33,355 bases of DNA from Clostridium sp. (GTDB lineage Bacteria > Bacillota > Clostridia > Clostridiales > Clostridiaceae): contig NZ_JAENWM010000039.1 in NCBI RefSeq assembly GCF_016650035.1, positions 1 to 33,355 on the forward strand, written 5' to 3'. The translations under genes were made by a program, and so were the position numbers. How positions within the stretch are numbered: position 1 is the stretch's first letter; the number at the start of each line of letters is the position of its first letter. Below are positions 8,506 through 15,167 of this stretch, piece by piece. The notes beneath the pieces are model-generated. The model had not been told where the DNA came from, did no database searches, and saw only the letters and a program-made list of their open reading frames with translations.

Positions 8506-10401
8506 TTATTTTTTGATGATTGCATTAACTGGACATGCAGTTAGACATACGCCACATTTAATACATTTAGTTTGATCAATAACATGCAATCCTTTAACTT
8601 TTCCGCTGATTGCATTTACAGGACATTGTCTTGCACATTTTGTACAGCCAATACATTGATCAGTGATATAGTATTTTAACAAGTCTTTACATACTCCAGC
8701 GGGGCAAGTTTTATCATACACGTGAGCATCATATTCACTCTTGAAGTACTTAAGAGTACTTAATACTGGATTTGGAGCAGTTTGTCCTAGACCACATAGG
8801 GAAGTATCTTTGATTGTATTTGCAAGTGATTTTAGCTTGTGTAAATCCAATTTTGTTCCATTTCCTTTTGAAATTTTATCAAGCATTTCAAGAAGACGTT
8901 TATTTCCTATTCGACAAGGAGTACACTTACCACAAGATTCTTCTACAGTAAATTCTAAATAGAATTTAGCTATATCAATCATACAATTATCTTCATCCAT
9001 AACAATCATACCACCAGAACCCATCATAGAACCTATAGCACCTAGTGATTCATAATCAATTGGAGTATCTAAAAATTCTGCAGTAATACATCCGCCTGAT
9101 GGACCTCCCGTTTGAACAGCTTTAAATTCACGGCCATTCTTAATTCCACCACCGATATCATATATAATTTCTCTCAGGGTAGTGCCCATTGGAACTTCTA
9201 CTAGTCCAACATTATTGATTTTACCAGCAAGTGCGAAAACTTTTGTACCCTTAGAGGTAGCAGTTCCTATAGAACTGTACCAAGCAGCGCCGTTGTTAAT
9301 AATAGCTGGGATATTTGCAAGAGTTTCAACATTGTTAACACAAGTTGGTTTATTCCATAATCCACTTTGTGCTGGGAATGGTGGTTTATTAGTAGGTTCT
9401 CCACGTTCACCTTCAATAGATTGAATTAAGGCAGTTTCTTCTCCACATACGAAAGCTCCAGCACCATATTTAATCTCTATATCAAAGCTGAAATCAGTTC
9501 CTAAAATATTAGTTCCAAGAAGTCCTAACTCACGAGCTTGTCCTATAGCGGTTCGAAGTCTACTAATAGCAAGGGGATATTCTGCTCTAATATAAATATT
9601 TCCAATTGAAGCACCAATACTATAACCTGCGATAGCCATAGCTTCTAAAACACTGTGAGGGTCACCTTCAAGAATAGAACGGTCCATGAATGCGCCTGGG
9701 TCTCCTTCATCAGCGTTACAAATTATGTACTTCTGATCCGCATCGTACATTTTTGCAAAAGCCCATTTTTTACCTGTTGGGAAGCCGCCGCCGCCTCTAC
9801 CTCGAAGTCCTGAATCAATCATTAATTTTATAATATCATCTTGAGACATTTCTGTAATTACTTTACCTAATGCTAAGTAACCATTTTCAGCTATATATTC
9901 TTGTATATCTTCAGGATTAATAAGCCCACAATTTCTAAGAGCAATTCTTACTTGCTTTTTATAAAAATGCATATCTTCCTGTTTTTTTATTTTTATTTTT
10001 GAACTTGGTTCTTCAAATAAAAGTCTTTCAACAACTTTTCCTTTTAACAAATGCTCGCTAACTATTTCTGCGGCATCTGTTGGCTTAACAGTAACGTAAA
10101 ATACGTTATCAGGAGAAACCTTAACGATTGGACCTTTTTCACAAAAACCGAAACAACCTGTTATAGCAACATCTACTTCATCAGCTAGTCCAGCAGTAGC
10201 TATTTCCTTTTGCAAATTTATTAAGATTTCATTACTTCCAGCAGACATGCAACCAGTACCACCGCAAACTGATAAATATCGTTTACATCGAGTGTCTTCG
10301 GAAGCTTTTTCAAGTTCTTGGTTTATTTTTCTCATTTCTAATAATTTAATATGCTCATTTTGAATACTTTTAAGTTCATCAAAAGAATTAATTTTATTCA
10401 A
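8506..10401 (-). CDS. hydB: NAD(H)-binding diaphorase subunit HydB (NuoF-like)
   Basis: NuoF-type flavoprotein of trimeric [FeFe]-hydrogenases. Domains: N-terminal thioredoxin-like [2Fe-2S] (C46, C51, C83, C87), FMN/NADH domain (GRGGGGFPTGKKW, 201-213; CNADEGDPGAFMDR, 228-241), NuoF [4Fe-4S] site (C490, C493, C496, C536), a CPAGVC pair (566/571), and a C-terminal two-[4Fe-4S] ferredoxin (C583/586/589/593 and C613/616/619/623). This order matches HydB of bifurcating enzymes, which couple NADH and reduced ferredoxin to H2. The start is TTG at 10401, with AAGGGGG seven bases upstream; no better in-frame start exists. Stop-to-start gaps of 14 bases to hydC and ~50 to hydA indicate one operon. Bifurcation itself is inferred from the family. 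Confidence 0.95.
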   Translation of the reverse strand: MNKINSFDELKSIQNEHIKLLEMRKINQELEKASEDTRCKRYLSVCGGTGCMSAGSNEILINLQKEIATAGLADEVDVAITGCFGFCEKGPIVKVSPDNVFYVTVKPTDAAEIVSEHLLKGKVVERLLFEEPSSKIKIKKQEDMHFYKKQVRIALRNCGLINPEDIQEYIAENGYLALGKVITEMSQDDIIKLMIDSGLRGRGGGGFPTGKKWAFAKMYDADQKYIICNADEGDPGAFMDRSILEGDPHSVLEAMAIAGYSIGASIGNIYIRAEYPLAISRLRTAIGQARELGLLGTNILGTDFSFDIEIKYGAGAFVCGEETALIQSIEGERGEPTNKPPFPAQSGLWNKPTCVNNVETLANIPAIINNGAAWYSSIGTATSKGTKVFALAGKINNVGLVEVPMGTTLREIIYDIGGGIKNGREFKAVQTGGPSGGCITAEFLDTPIDYESLGAIGSMMGSGGMIVMDEDNCMIDIAKFYLEFTVEESCGKCTPCRIGNKRLLEMLDKISKGNGTKLDLHKLKSLANTIKDTSLCGLGQTAPNPVLSTLKYFKSEYDAHVYDKTCPAGVCKDLLKYYITDQCIGCTKCARQCPVNAISGKVKGLHVIDQTKCIKCGVCLTACPVNAIIKK

Positions 10402-10415
10402 TTTATTTCCCCCTT

Positions 10416-10895
10416 CTACTCAACATACTCAGCTAATATTTTATCTACTTGGTCTACTGTAACATGGCCATAAACTTTATCGTTTATAGTTACTACAGGT
10501 GCAAGACCACAGGCGCCTACACATCTTAATGATCCTAATGTGAATTTACCATCACTAGTAGTTTCACCAGTTTTGAGCTTTAATTTATTTTGAAACTCAT
10601 TAAGTACATCCCCAGAACCTCTAACAAAACAGGCAGTTCCCATACAAACATTTACTACATATTTTCCTCTTGGTTCAATAGTGAAAAAAGAATAGAAAGT
10701 AACAACACCATAAACTTTAGAAACTGGAATATTTAACTTTTCCGCTACAAAAGCTTGTACCTCTTGAGGTAAGTAGCCAAATAAGCCTTGGGCTTTGTGG
10801 AGAACTTCAATAAGGGCACCTTCTTTAGTTTCAAGACCGTTAATAAATTCTTCTAGAATTTTGAAAGTTTCATCTTTTAAACAATTAGAACACAC
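10416..10895 (-). CDS. hydC: NuoE-like [2Fe-2S] subunit HydC
   Basis: A 159-residue thioredoxin-fold [2Fe-2S] protein with a helical N-terminal half (res. 1-75) and cluster ligands C84, C89 (CMGTAC) and C125, C129 (CVGAC). This is the full-length NuoE layout. It is the third subunit of HydABC and passes electrons between HydB and HydA. The start is GTG at 10895, nine bases after a perfect AAAGGAGG. The N-terminus carries an extra CSNC pair, a possible additional ligand or disulfide. It is the first gene of the operon, downstream of a promoter overlapped by a Rex-like operator. All three hyd genes use non-ATG starts. Confidence 0.95.
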   Translation of the reverse strand: MCSNCLKDETFKILEEFINGLETKEGALIEVLHKAQGLFGYLPQEVQAFVAEKLNIPVSKVYGVVTFYSFFTIEPRGKYVVNVCMGTACFVRGSGDVLNEFQNKLKLKTGETTSDGKFTLGSLRCVGACGLAPVVTINDKVYGHVTVDQVDKILAEYVE

Positions 10896-10926
10896 TAAAA
10901 TATACCTCCTTTAAAATATATGATTA

Positions 10927-10956
10927 TATATAGAGAAGTTACTATCCCTCTATATA
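10927..10956 (-). promoter_or_regulatory. 9-bp inverted repeat at the hydCBA transcript start
   Basis: TATATAGAG (10927-10935) and its exact reverse complement CTCTATATA (10948-10956), 12 bases apart, begin just after the -10 box. They could be a 5' stabilising hairpin of the hydCBA mRNA or an operator. Confidence 0.5.
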
Positions 10957-10985
10957 ATTATAAATTTATATTGTAATATTGTTAA
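10957..10985 (-). promoter_or_regulatory. hydC: hydCBA promoter
   Basis: On the minus strand: TTAACA (-35, 10985-10980), a 17-base spacer, TATAAT (-10, 10962-10957). The leader to the GTG start is ~55 bases. The -35 box lies inside the Rex-like operator. Confidence 0.75.
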
Positions 10986-10996
10986 AAATTAATCAA
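10979..10996. promoter_or_regulatory. Rex-type redox operator overlapping the hydCBA -35 box
   Basis: TTGTTAAAAATTAATCAA agrees with the Rex consensus TTGTTAA-N4-TTAACAA at 12 of 14 defined positions. Rex is a repressor released from DNA when NADH/NAD+ rises. A site over the -35 box of an NADH-linked hydrogenase operon is a logical arrangement. The binding assignment is inference. Confidence 0.65.
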
Positions 10997-11213
10997 TGAA
11001 AATAATGTATCGCTTTTATTATAATATGATTTGCCAAAAAAATCTACTAAATATTAAAGGTACTTATAGTTTTTTATAGTAAAGAAAAAATAACTAGATA
11101 TATGTGTGAAACACAAAAATAATATCCTATTTAGAGTAAAATATATATATTATTTTCTAATATTATGGTAAAATTACATCAACAGTAAAATTATAATAAT
11201 AACATGTAAAAAC

Positions 11214-11242
11214 TTGTATAAAGTTGCTAAATATGATAAAAT
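11214..11242 (+). promoter_or_regulatory. Candidate promoter of the 11275 gene
   Basis: TTGTAT (11214-11219), 17 bases, TAAAAT (11237-11242), about 25 bases before the ribosome site of the uncharacterised gene. Confidence 0.45.
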
Positions 11243-11274
11243 TTGCTTATTATTGAAGAGACGAGGCGAATAAT

Positions 11275-11901
11275 ATGGATTTTAATAATTTTCAAAATAT
11301 GATAAACAAGATAAGTGGTGTTATTAGTACAAAAATAATACAACAAGACAATAATATTCAAGAATTGCATATACTTGCTAATAACTTAAGAGGTCCAAAG
11401 CAAATAGTTAGAGATATTGAGTCTATTCTTTTGACGTCTTTTGATTATAGAATTGATAGAAAAGTTATTAGTATTGCACAAATTGAAACAGATGAGTATG
11501 ATCCCATTAGAAGAATAAAGTTTGGGGGTATTTCCTTAGATACGCAAGGAAATATGTTAGAGTGTGAAGTTAACCTTCTTTATGAAGGAGAAGAATTTTT
11601 TGTGAAGCAAGTAGGAATTAAAACTGTAGGAAATAGAAAAAAAATAGTAGCTAAAGCTACCATTGAAGCTGTAGAAAAAATTCTTGGACAAGCATATGTA
11701 TTTGATATACAAGAGGTAATTAGTATTACTAATAAAAATATAACCTTTGTATCTGTACTAGTAAATATGGTTATAAATGAATCAGAAGACACTATGGTAG
11801 GGTCTGCAATTGTAAAAGATGATATATATGAAGCTATCGTAAAAGCTACCCTATCTGCTATAAATAGAAGAGTGCAAAAAACGAATTTTAACAACATTTA
11901 G
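11275..11901 (+). CDS. Uncharacterised 208-aa protein with internal duplication
   Basis: I cannot assign a function. The N-terminal third contains a conserved-looking IQELHILANNLRGPKQIVRDIES...IDRKVISIAQ block, which I recall from hypothetical proteins of many Firmicutes. The C-terminal two thirds appear to be a tandem duplication. Residues ~96-138 (ECEVNLLYEGE...VAKATIEAVEKIL) align with ~157-200 (FVSVLVNMVINES...VKATLSAINRRV): each has a strand-rich part ending in a helix with the pattern [AV]KAT-x2-A[VI]. No transmembrane segment or signal peptide is seen, so it is probably cytoplasmic. GACGAGGCG precedes the ATG. It lies upstream of the peptide/HD-GYP genes on the same strand and may be functionally linked to them. 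Confidence 0.75.
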   Translation: MDFNNFQNMINKISGVISTKIIQQDNNIQELHILANNLRGPKQIVRDIESILLTSFDYRIDRKVISIAQIETDEYDPIRRIKFGGISLDTQGNMLECEVNLLYEGEEFFVKQVGIKTVGNRKKIVAKATIEAVEKILGQAYVFDIQEVISITNKNITFVSVLVNMVINESEDTMVGSAIVKDDIYEAIVKATLSAINRRVQKTNFNNI

Positions 11902-12027
11902 AGTTGTTAAAAAGCCACTAAGTGGCTTATGAAATTGCTTTAAGGGCCGATGCCGATACCATATTTTTTGAAAAAATAAGTCATGTGATCATTATTTAGA
12001 TTTTTACCTTAGCGGAGAGAAGTTATG

Positions 12028-12049
12028 ATAGGTTATAGCGTAGCCCTAT
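12028..12049 (+). ncRNA. Bulged hairpin within the enclosed segment
   Basis: ATAGGTTA (12028-12035), loop TAGCG, TAGCCCTAT (12041-12049) form eight pairs (one G-U) with one bulged C, about 12 bases before the GAGAGGGGG ribosome site of the small peptide. Confidence 0.4.
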
Positions 12050-12078
12050 TAATTTAAATCGAGAGGGGGATTTTAATA

Positions 12079-12159
12079 ATGAAAAAATTAACTACAATTT
12101 TATTAGCTATATTAGCACTTGCAATAGCTGGAGGATCAGCAGTTACTTGGATTTTTTAG
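12079..12159 (+). CDS. 26-aa hydrophobic small peptide
   Basis: The peptide MKKLTTILLAILALAIAGGSAVTWIF is a Lys-Lys start followed by a single hydrophobic helix, so it should be membrane-associated. A strong GAGAGGGGG ribosome site lies 9 bases before the ATG, and third-codon positions are A/T-rich as in the neighbours, so translation is plausible. The N-terminus is reminiscent of AgrD-type cyclic lactone pro-peptides. However, there is no Cys (only a Ser in GGSAVTWIF), no acidic C-terminal tail and no AgrB nearby, so that assignment is weak. It may be a small regulatory membrane peptide acting on the adjacent membrane HD-GYP protein, or a leader peptide of the inverted-repeat region that encloses it. 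Confidence 0.6.
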   Translation: MKKLTTILLAILALAIAGGSAVTWIF

Positions 12160-12199
12160 TTTAAGGGGCATCGGCCTTTAAATATACAGGAGGATAAAA

Positions 12200-13459
12200 A
12201 TGAAAAAACTACCATTGAAGGTTAAAATATATTTCATATCCATATATTTAATAACAGTAATATGTATTTTTTATTCTGTTTATATTAAAATTTTAAATGT
12301 TACACCTATTAAATACATTGATGGAATGTTTTTCATTATATTAGTTGCTATCACTGAAAGCGTCTCAGTTGCTTTTCAGAATATGTCTTTTAGCACAAGC
12401 TTTGCAATACAATTAGCATCTTACATATTGTTCGGACCATATATAACTTTATTTGTGGTTATTTTAGGATATGCTGTTAGGGTATTAAAAGTTAAAGATG
12501 GTTATAAACATATATTTAATACACCTATTTATGGTACTTTATATAATTGTTGTATTTTGGTTATATCTGTTTTATCTAGTAATTATATTTATTTTCAATA
12601 TGGAGGGACATTTTCCATTGATAAGATTTCAAATAATGTATTTCAAATAATTATGTTTTGCTTGGTGTTTTTAACTGCAAACGCTGTAATAATATCAAGC
12701 TTATCATCTTTAATGACTAATAAAAATTTTATTTATGCATGTATTTCTAATATAAAATATATGATTTTAAATATTTTAGTTATGGCACCTTTTGGTATAT
12801 TATTAGCCTATGTATTTGATTTATATAAATATGGTGGTGTAATACTTGTATTATTTCCTATATTACTAGCGAGATACACTTTCTCTTTATATATTCAATC
12901 AAAATCTCAATATCTCCAAACCGTAGATGCACTTATGCTTGCAATGGAGGCAAGGGATAAATACACAGAAGGACATTCACAAAGAGTGGCTGAACTCTCT
13001 TCTAGCATTGCTAAAGAATTAAAGTATAACGATTGGAAAATTGAACGGTTAAATATGGCAGCACTACTCCATGACGTTGGGAAGATAGGAATTGATGATT
13101 ATATTTTAAACAAACCTGGTAAGCTAACAGCTGAAGAGTTTGATGCCATAAAAACACATCCACTCATAGGCTACAACATTCTAAAGGATATTAAAAATCT
13201 TCAAAATATACTGCCTATTATAAGAAATCATCATGAACGATATGATGGAAAAGGGTACCCAGATGGTAAAATGGTCGAAGAGTTAAGCCTTGATGTTTTT
13301 ATTGTTCAACTGGCAGATTCTATAGATGCTATGACTACAGATAGACCTTATAGAAAAGCTCTAAATCATGAAATGGTTATAGAAGAAGTTGAAAAATGTT
13401 CGGGAAGTCAGTTTCATCCAAAGGTAGTTGAGGCGTATTTTAAAATGCTAGAAAAATAA
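12200..13459 (+). CDS. Membrane-anchored HD-GYP domain phosphodiesterase
   Basis: Residues ~1-235 form a multi-spanning membrane domain with about 6-7 hydrophobic segments. Residues ~240-419 are an HD-GYP domain with H259, LLHDVGKIGI (H291/D292), THPLIGYNIL (H320), HHERYDGKGYPDG (344-356) and LADSIDAMTTDRPYRKA (D373). All metal ligands and the GYP triad are present, so it should hydrolyse cyclic di-GMP or a related dinucleotide; the membrane part is presumably the sensor. AGGAGG lies six bases upstream of the ATG, immediately after the right arm of the inverted repeat, so that structure could affect its translation. The next gene follows closely. The specific signal and nucleotide cannot be read. 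Confidence 0.92.
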   Translation: MKKLPLKVKIYFISIYLITVICIFYSVYIKILNVTPIKYIDGMFFIILVAITESVSVAFQNMSFSTSFAIQLASYILFGPYITLFVVILGYAVRVLKVKDGYKHIFNTPIYGTLYNCCILVISVLSSNYIYFQYGGTFSIDKISNNVFQIIMFCLVFLTANAVIISSLSSLMTNKNFIYACISNIKYMILNILVMAPFGILLAYVFDLYKYGGVILVLFPILLARYTFSLYIQSKSQYLQTVDALMLAMEARDKYTEGHSQRVAELSSSIAKELKYNDWKIERLNMAALLHDVGKIGIDDYILNKPGKLTAEEFDAIKTHPLIGYNILKDIKNLQNILPIIRNHHERYDGKGYPDGKMVEELSLDVFIVQLADSIDAMTTDRPYRKALNHEMVIEEVEKCSGSQFHPKVVEAYFKMLEK

Positions 13460-13481
13460 AAAAAACAAGGTGAGGTTTAAA

Positions 13482-14015
13482 ATGTTTATTGAGGCGTTAA
13501 TTTTTGCAATTATTATAGGGTACATATTAAAGGGAAAAATAAGGAATTTAGAAAATGTGGATTTAAATAGAGCATATCTTATTTTCATATCTTTCTTTAT
13601 AGAGCTTTTTATTGTTATATCAATAAGAAATGGATTTTTTAATATAGGCATACTTACATATATATTAGATTTTATCATGTATATTTTATTAGTGATTTTT
13701 ATTTATTTTAACAGGAAAGATAAATTTATCGTACTTATGGGAGTAGGATTTTTATTGAATGCTACTGCAATTTTCTTAAATGGAGGGTCTATGCCAGTCA
13801 GTACTAAAGCAGCAGAGGCTGCTGGTATTACTCTTAATGTAACTAAAGAAGGACTTTATACATTAATAAATGAAAATACTAAATTATGGTTTTTAGGAGA
13901 TATTATTCCTCTTACTTTTTTAAGGAATTTTGCTATAAGTATAGGTGATATTATTACAGTGGTAGGATTAATGTTATTTGTAATTACTGGAATGAAGAAG
14001 ACAGCTAAAAGTTAG
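13482..14015 (+). CDS. DUF5317-type integral membrane protein
   Basis: This 177-residue protein has about five hydrophobic segments and a central conserved-looking LNGGSMPVSTKAAEAAG loop, the hallmark I associate with the DUF5317 family, which often sits beside HD-GYP genes. Function is unknown. An in-frame GTG at 13470 is part of the ribosome site; AAGGTGAGG (13467-13475) is well spaced from the ATG at 13482, so that is the start. It begins 22 bases after the HD-GYP stop and is surely co-transcribed. It may be a partner of the HD-GYP membrane domain, by inference from linkage only. Confidence 0.82.
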   Translation: MFIEALIFAIIIGYILKGKIRNLENVDLNRAYLIFISFFIELFIVISIRNGFFNIGILTYILDFIMYILLVIFIYFNRKDKFIVLMGVGFLLNATAIFLNGGSMPVSTKAAEAAGITLNVTKEGLYTLINENTKLWFLGDIIPLTFLRNFAISIGDIITVVGLMLFVITGMKKTAKS

Positions 14016-14028
14016 CTGTCTTTGATAT
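13998..14028 (+). terminator. Terminator overlapping the end of the DUF5317 gene
   Basis: AAGACAGCTAA (13998-14008) pairs with TTAGCTGTCTT (14012-14022) around a 3-base loop. It contains the stop codon. The following T-run is short (TTTGAT), so termination may be partial. Confidence 0.6.
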
Positions 14029-14120
14029 AAAGATTAAAATAATATAAAAGTGCATTTATTTAGATTTTATGGATATAATGTACTAGATAAAAAGAATTTA
14101 AGCTATAATGTAAAAATAAG

Positions 14121-14148
14121 TTGACTTATTAATTATATAACTTAAAAT
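14121..14148 (+). promoter_or_regulatory. Candidate copZ promoter
   Basis: TTGACT (14121-14126), 16-base spacer, TAAAAT (14143-14148), about 45 bases before the copZ start. No copper-type operator was recognised. Confidence 0.5.
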
Positions 14149-14195
14149 GAAACATATATAATAATATAAATTAACAATAGAAAGGGGAGTTATAA

Positions 14196-14408
14196 ATGAA
14201 GAAAAAAATATATATTGATGGAATGAGTTGCAGTCATTGTGTAAGTCATGTAAAGGAAGCTCTATTAGACCTTGGTGCTATAAAAGTGAAAGTTGACTTA
14301 GAAGAGAAGGTTGCAATGGCAGAGTTTGATGATGAGGTAAGTGATAATGACATTACTGACGCAATTGAAGAAGTAGGATATGAAGTTACTGAAATAGAAG
14401 AAGATTAA
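14196..14408 (+). CDS. copZ: Heavy-metal-associated (CopZ-like) metallochaperone
   Basis: This 70-aa single HMA domain (ferredoxin-like fold) carries the metal-binding GMSCSHC motif at residues 9-15, a size and layout normal for copper chaperones that hand Cu(I) to a P-type ATPase. AAAGGGGAG precedes the ATG. It stands alone: no copA or csoR is in the window, so metal specificity (Cu versus other soft metals) is inferred from the family. Confidence 0.85.
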   Translation: MKKKIYIDGMSCSHCVSHVKEALLDLGAIKVKVDLEEKVAMAEFDDEVSDNDITDAIEEVGYEVTEIEED

Positions 14409-14455
14409 TATACTAAACATTAATTTTCATTATTATAAATTATATAGATAACTAT

Positions 14456-14496
14456 TAATAAAGCCCCTGTTCATCAATTGAACAGGGGCTTTATTA
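14456..14496. terminator. Bidirectional terminator between copZ and the phosphodiesterase gene
   Basis: An 18-bp perfect stem (14456-14473 with 14479-14496, loop TCAAT) with a GCCCCTG core and A/T flanks on each side terminates both convergent genes. It overlaps the stop of the minus-strand gene. Confidence 0.92.
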
Positions 14497-14985
14497 ATTA
14501 AAAAACTTTAATTGAACATTTATTTGCTTGTCTTGTATTTCTAAAATAACATAGGAAAACCATGGTTCACGGCGCTTATAAGAAGGTGAACCTGGATTTA
14601 TCATAAGTATCTTGTTCTTAGTTAGGATAAGTGGCTGATGACTATGCCCAAAGATAATTATATCTACTTTATCATTAATAAATGCATTGTAGGCACTGTC
14701 CAGAGTGTTTTTAGAGTTGCCATGTCCATGGTATAAACCAACCTTATATCCTTCTATAGGTATAATCATCTTTTCTTTTAATAAATCTCTGATATACCCT
14801 TTATCATTATTTCCCCATACCCCAACAAAGTTTTTATGCTCTCTCAACTTTGAGACAACACCAGAGGAAACATAATCACCTGCATGAATTATCATATCAG
14901 CTTCTTTAGATAAATTATCAATAAATTTAAAAATTTTATCGCTATGTTTTTTTACATGAGTATCAGATAATATTGCAATTTTCAT
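14494..14985 (-). CDS. YfcE/MJ0936-family metallophosphodiesterase
   Basis: This small (163 aa) calcineurin-like phosphoesterase has the dinuclear metal motifs in order: SDTH (D8, H10), HAGD (near 36), GNND (near 60), YHGH (near 88) and GHSHQP (near 118). Such proteins act as broad phosphodiesterases on model substrates; the biological substrate is generally unknown. AAGGTGA lies seven bases upstream of the ATG. It is a single-gene unit, convergent with copZ. Confidence 0.9.
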   Translation of the reverse strand: MKIAILSDTHVKKHSDKIFKFIDNLSKEADMIIHAGDYVSSGVVSKLREHKNFVGVWGNNDKGYIRDLLKEKMIIPIEGYKVGLYHGHGNSKNTLDSAYNAFINDKVDIIIFGHSHQPLILTKNKILMINPGSPSYKRREPWFSYVILEIQDKQINVQLKFFN

Positions 14986-15167
14986 AATGCATCACCTTAT
15001 CTATTATATTACCTTATATTATGCTTTGATACACAATTTAGTATGCAAATATATTGAATTCAAAGTTTATAATTCTACTTACATAATATATCTGCTATAA
15101 TTATCATATAGTTATAAGTAGTATTTTTGTATACATTTAAATCTAAATTAAAACATGAGGAGAAAAC

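Larger units (their letters stand above)
10896..11274. other. Divergent regulatory gap between hydC and the uncharacterised 11275 gene
   Basis: This 379-base A/T-rich gap has no credible ORF. The left side holds the hydC leader hairpin, promoter and Rex-like site; the right side holds a promoter candidate for the plus-strand gene. Between ~11000 and 11210 I see only low-complexity A/T sequence. Confidence 0.6.
11939..12182 (+). repeat. 16-bp inverted repeat enclosing a structured, peptide-coding segment
   Basis: The left arm at 11939-11954 (core GGCCGATGCC) and right arm at 12167-12182 (core GGCATCGGCC) pair over 16 positions with a single G-U wobble. The GC-rich core stands out from the surrounding A/T-rich DNA. 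The 212 enclosed bases contain an A/T hairpin near 11963-11977, a bulged 8-bp hairpin at 12028-12049 (ATAGG...CCTAT) and the 26-codon gene at 12079. If transcribed, the arms would close one large RNA domain just upstream of the HD-GYP ribosome site. It could be a riboswitch or other structured RNA, or a small mobile or duplicated unit; I do not recognise it. Confidence 0.6.

Noticed and set aside
11912-11928. Hairpin AAGCCAC-TAA-GTGGCTT after the 11275 gene as a terminator
   Set aside because: It has no U-tract; it may be a processing hairpin, but I cannot support a terminator call.
12079-12159. Cyclic lactone autoinducer (AgrD) assignment for the small peptide
   Set aside because: There is no Cys, no acidic C-terminal recognition tail and no AgrB protease nearby; only the N-terminal hydrophobic part is similar.
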